64,000 nt of DNA, taken from Sporobolomyces roseus (lineage: Eukaryota; Basidiomycota; Microbotryomycetes; Sporidiobolales; Sporidiobolaceae). How positions within the stretch are numbered: position 1 is the first letter of the stretch; each line of letters begins with the position of its first letter. The notes under the pieces are model-generated. The model did not search any database. It was given only the letters and a program-made list of their open reading frames with translations, and was not told where the DNA came from. Below are positions 45,313-61,426 of this stretch, one piece after another. A program made the translations under genes and the position numbers. The stretch covers positions 1,860,001 through 1,924,000 of the forward strand of contig JADILM010000003.1 of assembly GCA_016617785.1 (NCBI GenBank). Reading direction: 5' to 3'.

Positions 45313-46933
45313 ATGTCGTCCTCCACTTCCACTCCGTCTCTTCCTCAAAATCCTTCAGACTCCGACTCGAGTAAAGGCAAGTCAAAGGAGTCACCACGAG
45401 CAACTGCCATGATCGTTATAGGAATGGCAGGTTCAGGAAAGACTACTTTAATGCAACGCATCAATTCTCACCTCCATTCTCAATCGACTCCTCCTTACGT
45501 CCTCAACCTCGATCCAGCCGTCATGCATCTCCCATTCGACGCAAACATCGATATCAGGGACACGGTCGACTATCAGGAAGTAATGAAACAGTACAATTTG
45601 GGACCGAATGGTGGTATCATGACTGCTTTGAATTTGTTCACTACCAAATTCGATCAAGTCCTGTCGCACGTCGAGAACCGAGCAAACTCAGTCGAGTACG
45701 TATCTTCATTCCTCCCTCTCTCTCTCCCTCTCACTGACTCGAGCTCGTGTGAATATAGCTATGTGATTTTGGATACACCAGGACAAATCGAGATTTTCAC
45801 TTGGTCTGCATCTGGTCAAATCATTACAGACGCTCTAGCATCCGCATTACCAACCGTAGTAGTCTATGTAGTCGACACACCACGTACAACCGCCCCTGCA
45901 ACCTTCATGTCAAACATGCTTTACGCTTGCTCGTACGCTCTCCCATCTTCCCCCCCCCCCCTTTTCCCATCTCTCCCTTCTTGCCTTTTTAAACTAACAA
46001 CTTGAGCCCAAAAATAATAGGATCCTGTATAAAACTAGATTACCTTTCATCCTAGCCTTCAACAAAACGGATCTAGAACCTCACGAGTTCGCTTTGAATT
46101 GGATGAGGGATTTCGAATTGTTTCAACAGGCTTTGATGGATAGGAGGAAGAGTCATGGAGAGGAAGATGGACCTGCTTATATGGATTCATTAATGAATTC
46201 AATGAGTTTGGTATTGGATGAATTTTATAAACATCTCAGGGTACGTTTTTACTCTTGAAATTGACTCTTGTCCGGTTTCTGTTCGGGACGAAAAAAGTGA
46301 GCTGATAGGTTTAATGCGTTGTACGTGTAGGCTGTTGGTGTTAGTGCGATGACTGGTGAAGGGATGGACGAGTTGTTTGAAGCGGTTCAAGAGGCGAGAC
46401 AAGAGTACTTGACCGATTACAAACCTCAATTAGACGCTGTCGTTGCTGAACGTGTACGTCTCATCTCTTTCTCTTCGTACTCTCCTAATCTCTCAATGCT
46501 GAGTTTGAAGAAGTTTCGATATCCTACAGGAGAAGAAGAAGAATTTAGAGAAAGATGAATCAATGAATCGAATGATGAAAGATATGTCAATGGACAAGAA
46601 GAAGAAGAAGGCATCAACATCGTCGTCTGAAGGAAAGGAAGGCAAGGTAGATCCTGCATTGGAGAAATATTTGGATCCGAATCAAGGGGAAGATTCAGAG
46701 GATGATTCAGATCAAGGAGAAATTATCGATGCCAGTACGTCCTTTCTGCCCGCTCTCTCCTCTCGTCTTGAGCAAGACTGATCGATGAATGTGACGGTAC
46801 AGGTGCTAGAACAGGTTATTATGATTTACCCAGTTCGAGGCCAAAGAGGGGGACTCAACCGAGTATTCCGGGAGGGGAACAAATGGGATCGACAGTGAGA
46901 GGGGAGGACGGAACGGTTTGGCCTGCTCCATAG
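45313..46933 (+). CDS. NPA3: GPN-loop GTPase 1, RNA polymerase II assembly and import factor
   Basis: Gpn1/Npa3 is a GTPase needed for assembly and nuclear import of RNA polymerase II. The P-loop GMAGSGKT lies at residues 37-44 and the family-defining Gly-Pro-Asn at 97-99. LNLDPAV, then [20 protein letters not shown] (switch 2), [31 protein letters not shown] (NKxD) and [19 protein letters not shown] complete the G domain. The tail is charged, with Lys and acidic runs, ending [10 protein letters not shown]. Five introns lie at about 45697-45758, 45932-46020, 46242-46330, 46454-46530 and 46737-46800. The second contains an 11-base C run (45950-45960). About 400 residues. Confidence 0.94.
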
Positions 46934-47348
46934 GGGGAGGGTACGGCGGGTGGCATCGTAGAAGCGGAAAGTCGAAGTTGTCTAAATGATACTGTACTTT
47001 CGACGATAATTCTGTTTTTTTTTTTTCCCACGGTCGTCTCGCTTACGCAGCGTCTTGGTGAGAGCGAGAGAAATGCTTTCCCGGACGAAGTAAGTGGTGT
47101 CAATTTGAAGCGCTATAACAATTACAAGCATCTGTTGAGAGAAAGGGATTGCGAGAAAAGACAGTCAAAGAACGAAAGACGAAGAAAACAGGTGTTGAGA
47201 CAAAACGAAATCGAGAAAGGTTGAAGGGGTTATTTACTGCTTTGCGAGATTCTGAACATTCATAGACAATAGGAAAAGAGGGGAGAGAGAGACCGTGTTA
47301 TGTAGATGGGGGAAACAGAGAAACGATAAAGTAAGGGCTTCGACGAAC
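46934..47348. other. Convergent 3' regions, GPN1 / SNF1
   Basis: The 415 bp between two convergent stop codons hold a 12-base T run (47015-47026) and purine-rich sequence. I see no gene. Confidence 0.5.
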
Positions 47349-50507
<3,159 letters not shown>

Positions 50508-51122
50508 CTAGTTTGACTCTGGCTGCGACGAGGGAGAGAGGAAAGAAAGAGAGAGGGAGAAGCTGGCGTGGGGAGAGGGCGAAAGAGAACGAGGGGAGAG
50601 GGTGGATAGTTTGCAGCTTTGAAGTCCCGGTCGCTTGTTCAGTCGATATAGTGTCGTATAGTCAGTCAGATGCAGAGCAGTGAGTAGTGGTCAAGAGATG
50701 AGGAGATCAACTTCAACTAGTTGTTTTCACTTCCATTACATCGATTATTTGTACAGTTTGAACAGGCTCGAGTAATATATGGTAGTCTAGCTGTAATTAG
50801 TGCAGTTCTCCTTGATTTACTCGCCGTTGATGACCAGCTATTTCGCTTCTCCCTTTCCTGATTCTCTCTCTTTCCTCTCACCGCTCTCGCTCGACTTGCC
50901 TCACTTTCGCTCCCTGACCGCGTACGTCAACTCACTAGACGCGGTACATAGCTCTCCTCCCTCTCGCCAGACCGCCTGAGCAATCTACGGCCGACAAATT
51001 GCTTGTGTTAAATTCGATCAAACTGCGAGGTCAGTTTCTCTTTTGTCCTCTTCGGGAGAGCAGTAGCTGAGCATAGAACGATAACAGATAGCAAGGGTAC
51101 GATCAAGAGCTAGAACGGCGAC
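50508..51122. promoter_or_regulatory. Divergent promoter region, SNF1 / O-GlcNAc-transferase homologue
   Basis: This is the longest divergent spacer in the window (615 bp). It has a GA-rich block near 50530-50600 and a pyrimidine-rich block near 50850-50920. No motif I can name. Confidence 0.55.
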
Positions 51123-54100
51123 ATGGGCTCCCTCCCTCCTCCTTCCGCTTCCTCCTCTTCTTTCTCACCAAGCAGTAACCTCTCGCATCCTACCTCCACC
51201 GCTACCTCTTCAGCAACAGAGCAGAATGGAGCAGCACCTCCATCCTCTTCAGTAGACGACACCTCGTTACCTCATACAGCGAATAATCCAACTATGACGG
51301 ATCCAAACCTCGCTGCAACTTCCTCTCCTCCTTCGACTCACAAACGACCATCTCTTGATTATTCGGGTAATGAGGGAAGAGCGATAGGTGCGAATGCGGA
51401 AGTAAGCGGGAATGGAGGAAGAAGCGAGAGATTGACAGTTGGTTCAGCTAGTTTGGAAATTCCTCCTCGACCAGTGAGGGCGTCTCCACCAGGATCTTCT
51501 TCTCGACCATCAGCACCTCCCCTTTCGATTCCTTCTTTCCCAGTTCTTCCTCCATCGATCCCTTCCCCTTCCCAAACTTATCAAACTCCTTTCCAAGTCT
51601 CTTCGATTCTCTCTTTACCCGCTCCCCTCCTCTATCAACTGGCAAGAACGAATTCACCATCGGAACAAGCAGAAATTGCGGCAAGAGCAGGAAGGACCGA
51701 GTACTTGAGTAGTATGAGTTTACCTCCTCCGAGTCCAACGAGTCTCGTCAACGACATTCAAAAAGCCGGTCTAGTCATGACTGCATCACACTCCACCTCG
51801 AATCAACCCTCCTCCTCCTCCTCAAAAGTCCCACCCAATTTCGATCCCTCTTCCTCTACCACACCGACTTTCGACTTTCGCCCCAAAAACGCCGATTCAG
51901 ATTCACCTCTCCCTTCTCGACGACCATCAGTTCAGCTCTCCCTCGCATTAGATTCAGTCACTTCGATCTCTTCCCACCCCGCCATCCCTCGATTACTAGG
52001 TCACGTCTTCTCCCCTCCAACTCCCGGTATTCTCGCTCCGATCAACACGGCAGACAATCAACAACTAGCGATTCGAGCTGCCGTCGCGAGTCACCCACGT
52101 CTCTCTTCTCAATCTCAAGCAGTATCGATCGAAGGGGAAGAAGGGAAATTTGAACCAGTTTACGCAAGTGTCGAACAATGGAGTTACGAAGTAGCGAAAG
52201 ATCAAGTTTTTTCTTCCTCCCGCGTAATCCCTTCAACTTCAACTTCGAACACCACTTCTCCTACCTCTCCTTCTACTCCTTCAACAACTGCGAAACGACC
52301 CGCTTTACTCAATTCTCATTCTTTCAACGAAAGAGAAATTACAAACCTCGCTACTCAAGTCAAGAATTGGGCATTGGCGGAACAGGCGAAACAGTTGGAA
52401 CAACAAGTCGTAGATCATAAGAGTGCTGCAGTGGTATTGGCAGTACAGGCAGCTGCGAAACTGGATGAAGAGGAAGAGAGGGATCTACAAGAGAGCAGAG
52501 GAAACTTCGATGGGAAGGCGGAAACGGAGGAGTTGGACTTTGGGGAGTATGCCGAGGCGTACAAGAAACAATTGGATGCGTTGGCGAGTGGGTACTTTGC
52601 GCAATTGCACAGGGACGCGATCAAGAGGTTGGTGGAAAAGGTTGAAGAAGGAGTTCAGAACGGTCATGGAGAATCATTCCCGAGTTCAAGCTCGACAAGT
52701 CACACTCTCACTTCGACTTTGACTTCGAACCACTCTCAGCACGCCGATTCCTCTTCGTCTTCACTCACTTCGACGCTCCCATCTCGTTCCTCTTCCCACG
52801 CTCCCTCTTTAACGACTCTCACCTCCCTCACGCATTCCAGACCACAAGCCGAAGCACTCCACATCCAAGCGTCAGCAGCAGCAGCAGTCGCAGCGAACGT
52901 CATGGCCGCAAAAGAGATTGCTCGACACGCCGAAGAGAAACTGGTAGGAATGGGAATGGATCCCCAGGAGATCGTACAACAAGTCGAGAGGGGTAGAGGA
53001 GGAGGAGCTGGTGGGAACGTAGGAATGGGAATTGGGATGGGAATGAGAAGTTTAGAGATCAGTCCGGAAAGTATCAGAGCTCCTAGTTCTAGCTTCGCAA
53101 CTCCTCCAGCTGGACTACAGGCGCCTACTCAGCCTCGATCGCAATCATTGAAATCGCCCGAGATGAAGGACAAGATGGTGGTAGAAGATGAAGGATTGGT
53201 TTCGGCCCCTCAATCTGGGAAACCAGCACCCCTCGTCCTTCCCTCGAACGGATCTCACATCGAAAGTTCCTCATCCTCCACCCTTCCCACTACTCCACAA
53301 CAATCGTCTTTCCCTCCCTCTTCCTCTCTCGCAACATCTCAAGATCCCTCTCCCTCTTCCCTTCCCGCTTCGAATCGTCCACCACCAGTCTCTCCCTCAA
53401 CTTCAGCGAAACAACTCTCCGACCCTTCCCTTCTCGCCTCAGTCGCAACCCCTTCGAAGAGAGACTACCTCCTCTCTTACGCTCATACTCTGTATTCTCA
53501 AGATCCAGGCTCGAAAGAACTCTTACCGCTGCTACATACGATCGAAAGCATTCACCCGGATCACTTGCCGACTTTGCTATTGATCTCGTGCGTGTATTAT
53601 ACGAGGGGTGAATTGGAGAGCAGTTTGTATTACAACAAGAGGTTGTTGGCTTATGATCCGAATTATGTGAGTTATCTCTTTTTCTTTCACTTCTCACGGC
53701 AGACGAGTGGAGATTGACGACACAATCTCACAGGTTGAGGCGATGAGTAATATTGGAACGACGCTGAGAGCGATGGGGAAGTGGAGTGAAGCGGAAACTT
53801 GGTGGTGGAAAGCGATAAAGTTGCGACCAACGTTAGTTCGTCTTCTCTCAACCAAGAATTATTGCTCGTGTTGAAAACGTCGAGCTCGACAGGTATTGGG
53901 ACGCTACCGAGAACTTGCTAGGAGTTCTCTGTAACCCTTCTTCGACCTCTTCAGTCGTCGCTCCGAATGAACCTCCAGCACCAACTTCTCCTCGACTCGA
54001 ACAAGCTCTCTCGTTATGCGAATATGTCGAATCACAAATCTACGCCATCCCGACTTCTCTCAACAATCCAGCTATGCCTTCCTCGCAACGAGGTTTCCTC

Positions 54101-57100
54101 AATTCGACTTCTTCCTACGCTCGACCTCGGAGTCTTCCCGCTATCATCCCTTACAACAACGTTCATCGAGTACAAAACCTCTTCTACGCGAAAGGTAACC
54201 TACGACTAGCGTTAGGAGATCCGGCGGGAGCACAAGATGAATACGAGAAATCGATCGAAGTCGCTTTAGCTTTACCTGAATGGGCATTACGGATACCAGG
54301 GCTTCAGTATCCGGTCGAAGGATGTAGTACTCGAGATCTCGTCATTGTCGCTACGGTGATCGGCAAGATTCTGTCGGCTTTCGCTCAATCCGGTTCAAAT
54401 CCTCAAGATAGTCAACTTCCCTCTCAAATGGCGATGTCACTAGGAGTTGCCGATCAAAGAGGAGGAATCCCTTTCGAACAACTATTCCGGATCGTCAAGA
54501 ATGGAGGAGATGCCTACGTTCAACGGATGCTCGAAATGGGAGGAGGAGTCTTGCCAGTCGTTCTACTCGAACCTCACCTACTCAATCAAATTCCCGCCAT
54601 GTTGTTCCACGAATCGAAGTGCACTCTACCATCAATGTTTGATCCAGCTTGGGTCACCCCTCCTTCCGCAGATGGTCAACCAGCGGAATCAGATCCAGCT
54701 CGAAGAAACGTTTTGGCTTCGACTAATCAAACTACTTCAACTATGCTTCTCACCCTCGCCAAAGTACTTCAAGATTCCCTCGGACCTACATCACCAAATC
54801 AGCTGAGCGTAGGAGGTGTACCAGCGAGTCAGAGTCTCCTCTTACCCCTTTATTACGTCGCTCTCGCCCTTTATCCGAGTCCCTCAACTTGCAACAACCT
54901 CGGAATTCTCCTCTCGACGATGAATGCGACAACCCTCATCGGTAGTCAAGATCCTACGAAACCTCCAATGGTTCTGACTGGTCAAGTAAGTTCAGTTTCT
55001 CTTCTCTCTTCCGAGAACAGTCCCTCACTCAATTTCCGGTTCATAGCAACTCGCTCTCAAATACTACGAACAAGGTCTTCGACTCGATCCGAAGCATCCT
55101 CATCTCTATACGAATCTCGGTTCACTGCTCAAGGATATGGGTCAACTACCTCAAGCTGTCGCGATGTACAAGCGAGCTGTTGACTTCAACCCTACCTTTG
55201 TGAGCTTCGAGGGTCTCTCTCTCAGTATCCGTTGACGAGTACTGACGCGAACCTCCTGGCTCAGGATGTTGCGCTCGCGAATCTCGCAAACGCTGTCAAA
55301 GATACGGGACAAATTCAAGAGTCGATCCCTTACTATCGTCGAGCTGTCGAACTTAATCCGAACTTCCCAGAAGCTGTTTGCGGTCTCGTCAATGCTCTCG
55401 GTGGAGTTTGCGATTGGCAAGGAAGAGGTGGTGTCGAGGTGAGTTTCGAATGCGCTCCTTGAGCCATCCAACACAGCAGCTAGCTGAGGTACTTTCGATT
55501 TCACAGGAGGATTGGATTGTCGATGGAAACAAGCACCTTGTTCGAGCTGGACAAGGTCAAAGTCGAACGGGATACATGGCTCAAATTTCGGATCTCGTCG
55601 CGAAACAACTCAAGGACGGTCTCTCGTACGGTCAAGGATCATTGCGAAGCTACGGAGGGATCAAGGAATGGCTCTCGATCATCAGTCACGCTCTTTACGA
55701 TCTTCCTCCTGAACGGGTCGGAGAGGCGATGAAGATCTGGGAAATTCGTTTGACTAGTCTATTCAGTCAAGTCGAGCAAGCCGCTGGATCGATCAATGAA
55801 GGAGGATACCTGATTCGACTCGTCGAGCGATTGATGAGACGGATTCAAAGAAGGTGGTACCTTTCGACTTATGGACCGTCGACTTATGCTCAACACGGAT
55901 CTACCCCTCCTCGAATCACTCCAACGCAGGAAGATGTCAGTCGATATCGTCGACCAGTTCTCCCTCCTTCTCTTCCACCAATTCCAGTACCTACCGTTCT
56001 TCCTTTCCACTGCTTCACTCTCCCCGTCACCGCTCGCGAAACTCGACTCATCTCTCATCGAACCGGTCTTCGTATCTCTCATTCGACTCTCAATCAACCT
56101 TGGATGCCTCCTATAGTCTATCCCCCTCCTCGACCACCTCTCAACGGCAAGATCAACATCGGTTACGTCTCCTCAGATCTCGGCAATCACCCTCTCTCGC
56201 ATCTCATGCAAAGCGTCTTTGGCTATCACGATCTCAATCGATTCAACGTCTTTGTCTACGCCACTTCTCCGAGCGACAAATCACCTTATCGACTCAAAAT
56301 CGAAAACGAATCTCAACATTTCGTCGATGTTTCAGCGGAATCAACTCAACAAATCGTCGATCGAATTGTCAAGGATGAGATTCACGTTCTCGTGAACTTG
56401 TCAGGATACACGAAAGGGGCGAGGAATGAAGTCTTTGCAGCGAGACCAGCCCCAGTTCAGATGAGTTACATGGGATTCGCTTCGACTCTCAGTGCTGGAT
56501 GGTGTGACTATTTCATAGTTGGTGAGTCGTGACTTTTCTTCAATCTCATTTTAGCTTACGATTGACTGGGAGCGACCAACTCAGATCCGATCGTCTGCCC
56601 TCCCTCACTCGTCTCTGGGAATCAATGGCGATTCTACTCTGGTCAAACGAGTAACGGAGCTGCTCCTCAACGAATCCCAGATGCTACCGATTTCGAAGGT
56701 GACCTTGACCCTGAAGGCCCCGCAGAGTCATTCGTCTATACTGAAAAGCGTGAGTTTCAGCTTTTCCTTTGTAGACGAAACTTCGCTCATTCATCTTTGA
56801 CTCGTCACAGTCATCTACCTTCCTCACTCTTACTTCGTCACCGATCACAAGCAAGCTTGGCGAGAAGCGGATGAACCTCGAATGATCCCGAAGAATCAAC
56901 GAGAAGCAGAAACGCTTTGGGCTCTCGAAGAGGACAAACGATGGAAAATGAGAAAACAAATGTTCCCCGATATTCGAGACGACACTGTCATCTTTGCCAA
57001 CTGGAACCAATTGTACAAGGTGAGTAGCTCGTTCCATCTCAGCTGTTCTTTGAAACTGATATGGTTGTCGAGCGACTCAGATTGATCCTTTCATCTTCCG

Positions 57101-57960
57101 AATCTGGCTTTCGATTCTCAAGCGTTTCCCCAATTCGATTCTGTGGCTCCTACGGTTCCCAGCTCCTGGAGAAGCGCACCTCAAGGAGACGGCTCGACAA
57201 TGGGCTGGTGAAGACATTGCTAGTCGAGTCGTTTTCACCGATGTCGCGAACAAGAATGAACACATTCATCGAGGTCGAATCGCTGATCTCTTCCTTGATA
57301 CCACGGAGGTGCGTCGGTTCAGTCCGAACACATCTGCTTGCTCACTGCTGATCTGTTCACTACCAATCTTCGCAGTGCAACGCTCATACAACGGCAGCCG
57401 ATATTCTCTGGTCCGGAACTCCGATCCTCACTTTCCCTCGACACGCTCACAAGATGGCCTCTCGCGTCGCCGCTTCGATCGCCGTAGCAACAGGCCTCGG
57501 TCCTGAGATGATTGTTTCTTCTCCCGAAGCCTACGAGGAAAGAGCAGTCAATCTCGCAGCTGGACTTCGATACCAACTCGTTCAACCTCAAGTTGGTGCA
57601 TTACCCGAGTCTCTCGAAGGAGGTATTCAGAGAAGGAGTATGGGTGAACTCGCTGAGCTGAGGAAGAAACTGTTTTTGACGAGGGAGAGTTCACCTCTGT
57701 TCGATACTCAGAGATGGACCGTCAATCTAGAAAAGGTACGCTCTCTCTCGTTCTCTCTCTTACACTCATTCATACTTTGAGCTGACTCGTTGTCGTTATC
57801 AAAGGGTCTCATCGAAGCTTGGGAAAGGTGGGTCAGAGGACAAGAATTTGAAGATTCACCAGAATGGGGTCAAGGTCCCGAACGACAAACTTCTTGCATC
57901 TGGGTCTCGGACGAGTACGATCAAACCAATATCCCAGCTAGACAACCTTACTTCCTTTAG
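51123..57960 (+). CDS. O-GlcNAc transferase (GT41)-like protein with TPR repeats
   Basis: GT41 enzymes transfer N-acetylglucosamine from UDP-GlcNAc to Ser/Thr of nuclear and cytoplasmic proteins. The first 770 residues, all in exon 1, are low-complexity Ser/Pro/Thr with coiled segments. TPR units follow: LPTLLLISCVYYTRGELESS, SNIGTTLRAMGKWSEAETWW, YTNLGSLLKDMGQLPQAVAM, ANLANAVKDTGQIQESIPYY. The catalytic region has IGYVSSDLGNHPLSHLMQSV, NLSGYTKGARNEVFAARPAP, FANWNQLYKIDPFIFRIWL (catalytic-type Lys) and CNAHTTAADILWSGTP with ASRVAAS (UDP-binding HTT). About ten introns. Roughly 2,050 residues, about twice animal OGT, because of the N-terminal extension. The motifs suggest an active enzyme; activity in this organism is inference. 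Confidence 0.9.
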
Positions 57961-58375
57961 AAACCTCTCACTCTCTCTCCCTTCATTCGTATTCGTAAAT
58001 CGCATTCCCTCCCCTTTTCTTTTCCCTCTCTCGATACCCTACCCTTCTTCCCCCTCTGCCACTTCCCCGTCACCTCTGTTCATATCAGCTCTCTTCTACC
58101 TCGTCGTGTCCATACCTCACCTTTCAATCTCTATTCTCCTCCCCGTCGTCGTCGATCTTTATTCTTCGTTTGCATTTTCTTCTCCCTCTTCGCAACCTGC
58201 TCTCTCCTTTGATTGTATATATGGAGTCTGCAGTACCTCTTCCTCTCTCTCGCTCTCGAATGTCTATTCTCGAATTCTGCGAATAATCCAAAATTTCAAC
58301 ATCTCGTTGCGAAAATCCTCAATCCTCTCCTTCTCTCCCCATCTCTTCCACTTCGCTCCCTCAACTTTGACCGAG
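57961..58375. other. Intergenic: upstream of EMC10
   Basis: The 415 bp are strongly pyrimidine-rich on the plus strand. A frame open from 57848 runs through it into EMC10, but the only credible start is at 58376, directly before the signal peptide. No other feature. Confidence 0.5.
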
Positions 58376-59439
58376 ATGCTCGGCTCCTCTCTATTACTAC
58401 CACTGCTTCTACTAGCTCCCTCAGCGTTCGCACAAGATTCTCAAATCCCTCTTTCCGACCCCACCTCGTCTCCTCCCTCCTCCCAACCTCTCAAGCTCTA
58501 TCACCGCCTGAACTTACACTCATCTAGCTCGAATAGACAAGGGAAGCAAGCGGAATGGAAGGAGAGAGGAACGTTGAAGGTCGATTTATTGGATGATACG
58601 GTCGAACTCGAACAACTCTCGGAAGCGTGGGATGGACTCGACCTTTCTCAATATGGAGCAGATCAGAAGGAGAATGGTGCTAGGTACGAATTGAGCCTGA
58701 GAAAGGAAGGAGAGACTGAGGAGAGTTCGGGATGGGTTTCAATTCGACCTGTGAGTCTCTCGCTGTCCATACTCAGTCCGACTGTCGGTTCAGCCACTGA
58801 TGTGAAGGGTTGAGCCTCAGTGTCAATTGCTGTCGACGAGAGGAGAATCGACAATTTCGGAAAAGATCGTTCTACACCTTTCTCGCGACTCTGCTGCAAG
58901 TATCGGATTACAGTACATTGCAGATGGAAACGGCCTCTGTGATCGTCCAGAGGTGGAGGGAGCAGAATTGGGGGTTGCGAGAGACGGAGCAGGTGTGAAA
59001 GTGAAGATTCAGCGGGCGTACGAGATTCCAACGTTCGTTTCCTCTTCTCTTCACAGCTTCTAATCGACTTGAGCTGACGCGTCGATATTCGAACAGACCT
59101 GTGTTACCTCAAGCACCAGAAGCTGCGGCACCAATTCAGATTGATAAAGAAGGAAAAGTCATTCCTCCTCCTCCACCAAAGGGGTAAGCCTCTCCCTACT
59201 TGTACCTGACGATGCTTTACGTCGATGTGAGGTGAAGGGAGCGGAACTGACTCTGTTGACTTGTGCGTGAAACAGGTTCATTCAGAAATATTGGATGGTG
59301 CGTCGAAACTTCTTCTCATGTACTAGCTCGGAGATTGATCGCTGACAATGTGTGGTGGGGATTCAATGCACAGTATATCTTACCGGTCATTGTATTCTTG
59401 GCTATTGGTGGAGGAGCAGACGAACCTGCGAAGAAGTAG
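58376..59439 (+). CDS. EMC10: ER membrane protein complex subunit 10
   Basis: EMC10 is a lumenal and membrane-anchored subunit of the EMC insertase of the endoplasmic reticulum. The ATG at 58376 begins a textbook signal peptide (MLGSSLLLPLLLLAPSAFAQ). The lumenal domain includes LKLYHRLNLH, RGTLKVDLLDDTVELEQLSE, ARYELSLRKEG and IGLQYIADGNGLCDRP; KVKIQRAYEIPTPVLPQAPE crosses an intron. After a Pro-rich linker the single membrane segment is FIQKYWMYILPVIVFLAIGG, split by an intron, with a short cytosolic tail ending ADEPAKK. Introns are about 58752-58818, 59031-59097, 59187-59274 and 59298-59371. About 260 residues. The tail is very short. Confidence 0.87.
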
Positions 59440-59803
59440 GAATTCGTAGCTTTTTCGTTATTTCCAAGAAATGCATTTGCACCGTCGTTCTGTTTGTCTT
59501 TGTTCATGACAACGCACAGCGAGAAATTAGACGGCTTTCGAGAGAGGGATAAAAATTGGGGATATTCGAGGCAGAATATGGTGAGGAAGAAAGCTCTTCT
59601 GTTCTTGGATTCGTGTACCATCTCGCCAAACTAGGTGAGTCTACCTTTGACCTGACTAGCTCTACACCACTAGATACAGTCTACTAACCACCTTGTTCTC
59701 TCTGTCCACCCCTTCAATTTTCAATCCAATTCAATCAATTACTTTTTTTCACCTCACTCCTCCTCGACTCGATTTCAACCTCAATACGACTGATTAAGCC
59801 ATC
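59440..59803. other. Intergenic: EMC10 3' side and RPL11 promoter
   Basis: The 364 bp between the EMC10 stop and the RPL11 start probably hold a 3' untranslated region and the ribosomal protein promoter. It includes repeated AATTCAAT-type AT-rich motifs near 59720-59745 followed by a T run and CT-rich sequence. I see no gene. Confidence 0.5.
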
Positions 59804-60856
59804 ATGTCTGACGTCAAGGCCGCCGCTCAGAACCCCATGCGGGAACTCCGTATCGAGAAGCTCGTCATCAGTTAGTCTTAGCATCTTTCAATTCACTTTC
59901 AAGGAGAGGAAAGAGGGAACCATCACGGGTCACTGAGAGCGGGAAGATGGTGTAGGGAGGTAGTGGAAGGGTCTATTGACAGTTTATGCTTGGTTTGGAG
60001 TCGATCAGACGGAGACTGACTGATTGTTTTCCTTCCTCCTCTCTATCTCTCTCTCCTTCAAAATCTATCAATCACTCTTTCGCACAACTTTCACCACTCT
60101 CTACCCATCCATCCACTTTCCATGCAACTGAACTACCTCTCCCCCATCATCCAATCACCTGGTTCTTCCGATTATCCTCTTCTCCCCCATTCCACAATTG
60201 ATCAGACATCTCCGTCGGAGAGTCTGGTGACAGGCTTACTCGTGCCGCCAAGGTTCTCGAACAATTGACTGGTCAAACTCCCGTCACCTCGAAGGCCCGT
60301 TACACCGTCCGAACTTTCGGTATCCGTCGTAACGAGAAGATCGCCGTTCACGTCACGATCCGAGGACCCAAAGCCGAGGAGATCCTCGAGCGTGGTTTGA
60401 AGGTCAAGGAGTACGAGTTGAAGAAAAAGAACTTCTCTGCTACTGGAAACTTTGGATTCGGAATCAACGAACACATTGATATGGGAATCAAGTACGATCC
60501 CGGAATCGGTATCTTCGGAATGGACTTCTGTACGCTTCACCCCTTTCCCCTACTCTCTCAGACTGTGTATTTTCCCTAGGCACACTAACGAAGGGTTGAC
60601 GGTTTTCATTTCAATTTTCATTTTGAATGATGTAAAGACACCGTTATGGGTCGACAGGGAGCTCGTGTCGCTCGTCGCAAGCACAAGACCGGACGTGTTG
60701 GATTCTCTCACCGTGTCAAGCGTGAGGAGACCATGGTACGCTCTTCTCTTTCCCTCTTTCCCTCCATTTCTCGTATTGATGAAGAAGAGTTTTCTATGAT
60801 AATAGGCCTGGTTCAAGACCCGCTTCGATGGTATCCTCCTCGGTCGCAAGGATTAA
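59804..60856 (+). CDS. RPL11: 60S ribosomal protein L11 (uL5)
   Basis: This is uL5 of the large cytosolic ribosomal subunit, part of the central protuberance with 5S rRNA. The whole protein is readable: [97 protein letters not shown] and [16 protein letters not shown]. Three introns: about 59872-60205 (about 334 bp, the long first intron often seen in ribosomal protein genes), about 60531-60638 and 60736-60807. All junctions restore conserved residues. About 178 residues. I searched intron 1 by eye for C/D-box snoRNA signatures and found none that are convincing. Confidence 0.97.
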
Positions 60857-61426
60857 ACCCCTTTTTTGCTTCCAAACCTTTTTTCCTTCGGGAGTTTGAC
60901 ACAAAAATTCGAAAAACTTTGGCCTCTCTCTTTCGTTCTGATGTGATGGAATTTTGATCGTCAGGTACCTTTTGGTGGTTCACAAAACATGTCGTTCGTT
61001 CGTGAGATGCACGCGAGCAGAGTGAAGTGTGTTCGAATTCTGCGATGTCGATATGCGAGAAGTGAGAATGCGAAACTTTTCCTGACTCTGCTACAGTCGT
61101 TAACTCTGTCAGGCTCGAGCTCCATGTGGATTGGGTCCTGCTTCAGACTGCTCATGGCGGAGAAGTAGAGACTCGAGAAGCGACTTCCGAGACGACATTG
61201 CGAAATCGGACAAGTCACAAAATCGAAATTATACCGTTTCGCGGTCTCGCTTTGATCGGCGAGTTCGGCACGCTTCGCTCGCTGCGACGCCTCGAGTAGC
61301 GGACCGTTGAGACCGAATAGAACATGGCTTTGCAGGAGGAGGTAATCTAAGGGGAAAATAAGAACGGGCAAAGTTCCATGATTCCCTCATCAAACGACTC
61401 TACAGCCAACTGTCACCGGGTATGGC
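60857..61426. other. Region between RPL11 and LSM12 with inverted repeats
   Basis: The 570 bp between two convergent stop codons contain short perfect stems: CCTGAC at 61081-61086 with GTCAGG at 61108-61113, and CGGTCTC at 61242-61248 with GAGACCG at 61309-61315. A minus-strand open frame (61371-60961, 136 codons, start not checked as ATG) crosses it but matches nothing I know. It could be 3' untranslated sequence, a structured noncoding RNA or an unrecognised short gene. Confidence 0.4.

Noticed and set aside
54385..54400. GGTTCAAATCC, a tRNA T-loop-like string
   Set aside because: It is coding sequence of the O-GlcNAc-transferase homologue, and no cloverleaf arms surround it.
59872..60205. 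snoRNA inside the long first intron of RPL11
   Set aside because: Ribosomal protein introns often host snoRNAs, but I saw no convincing C box and D box pair or H/ACA signature.
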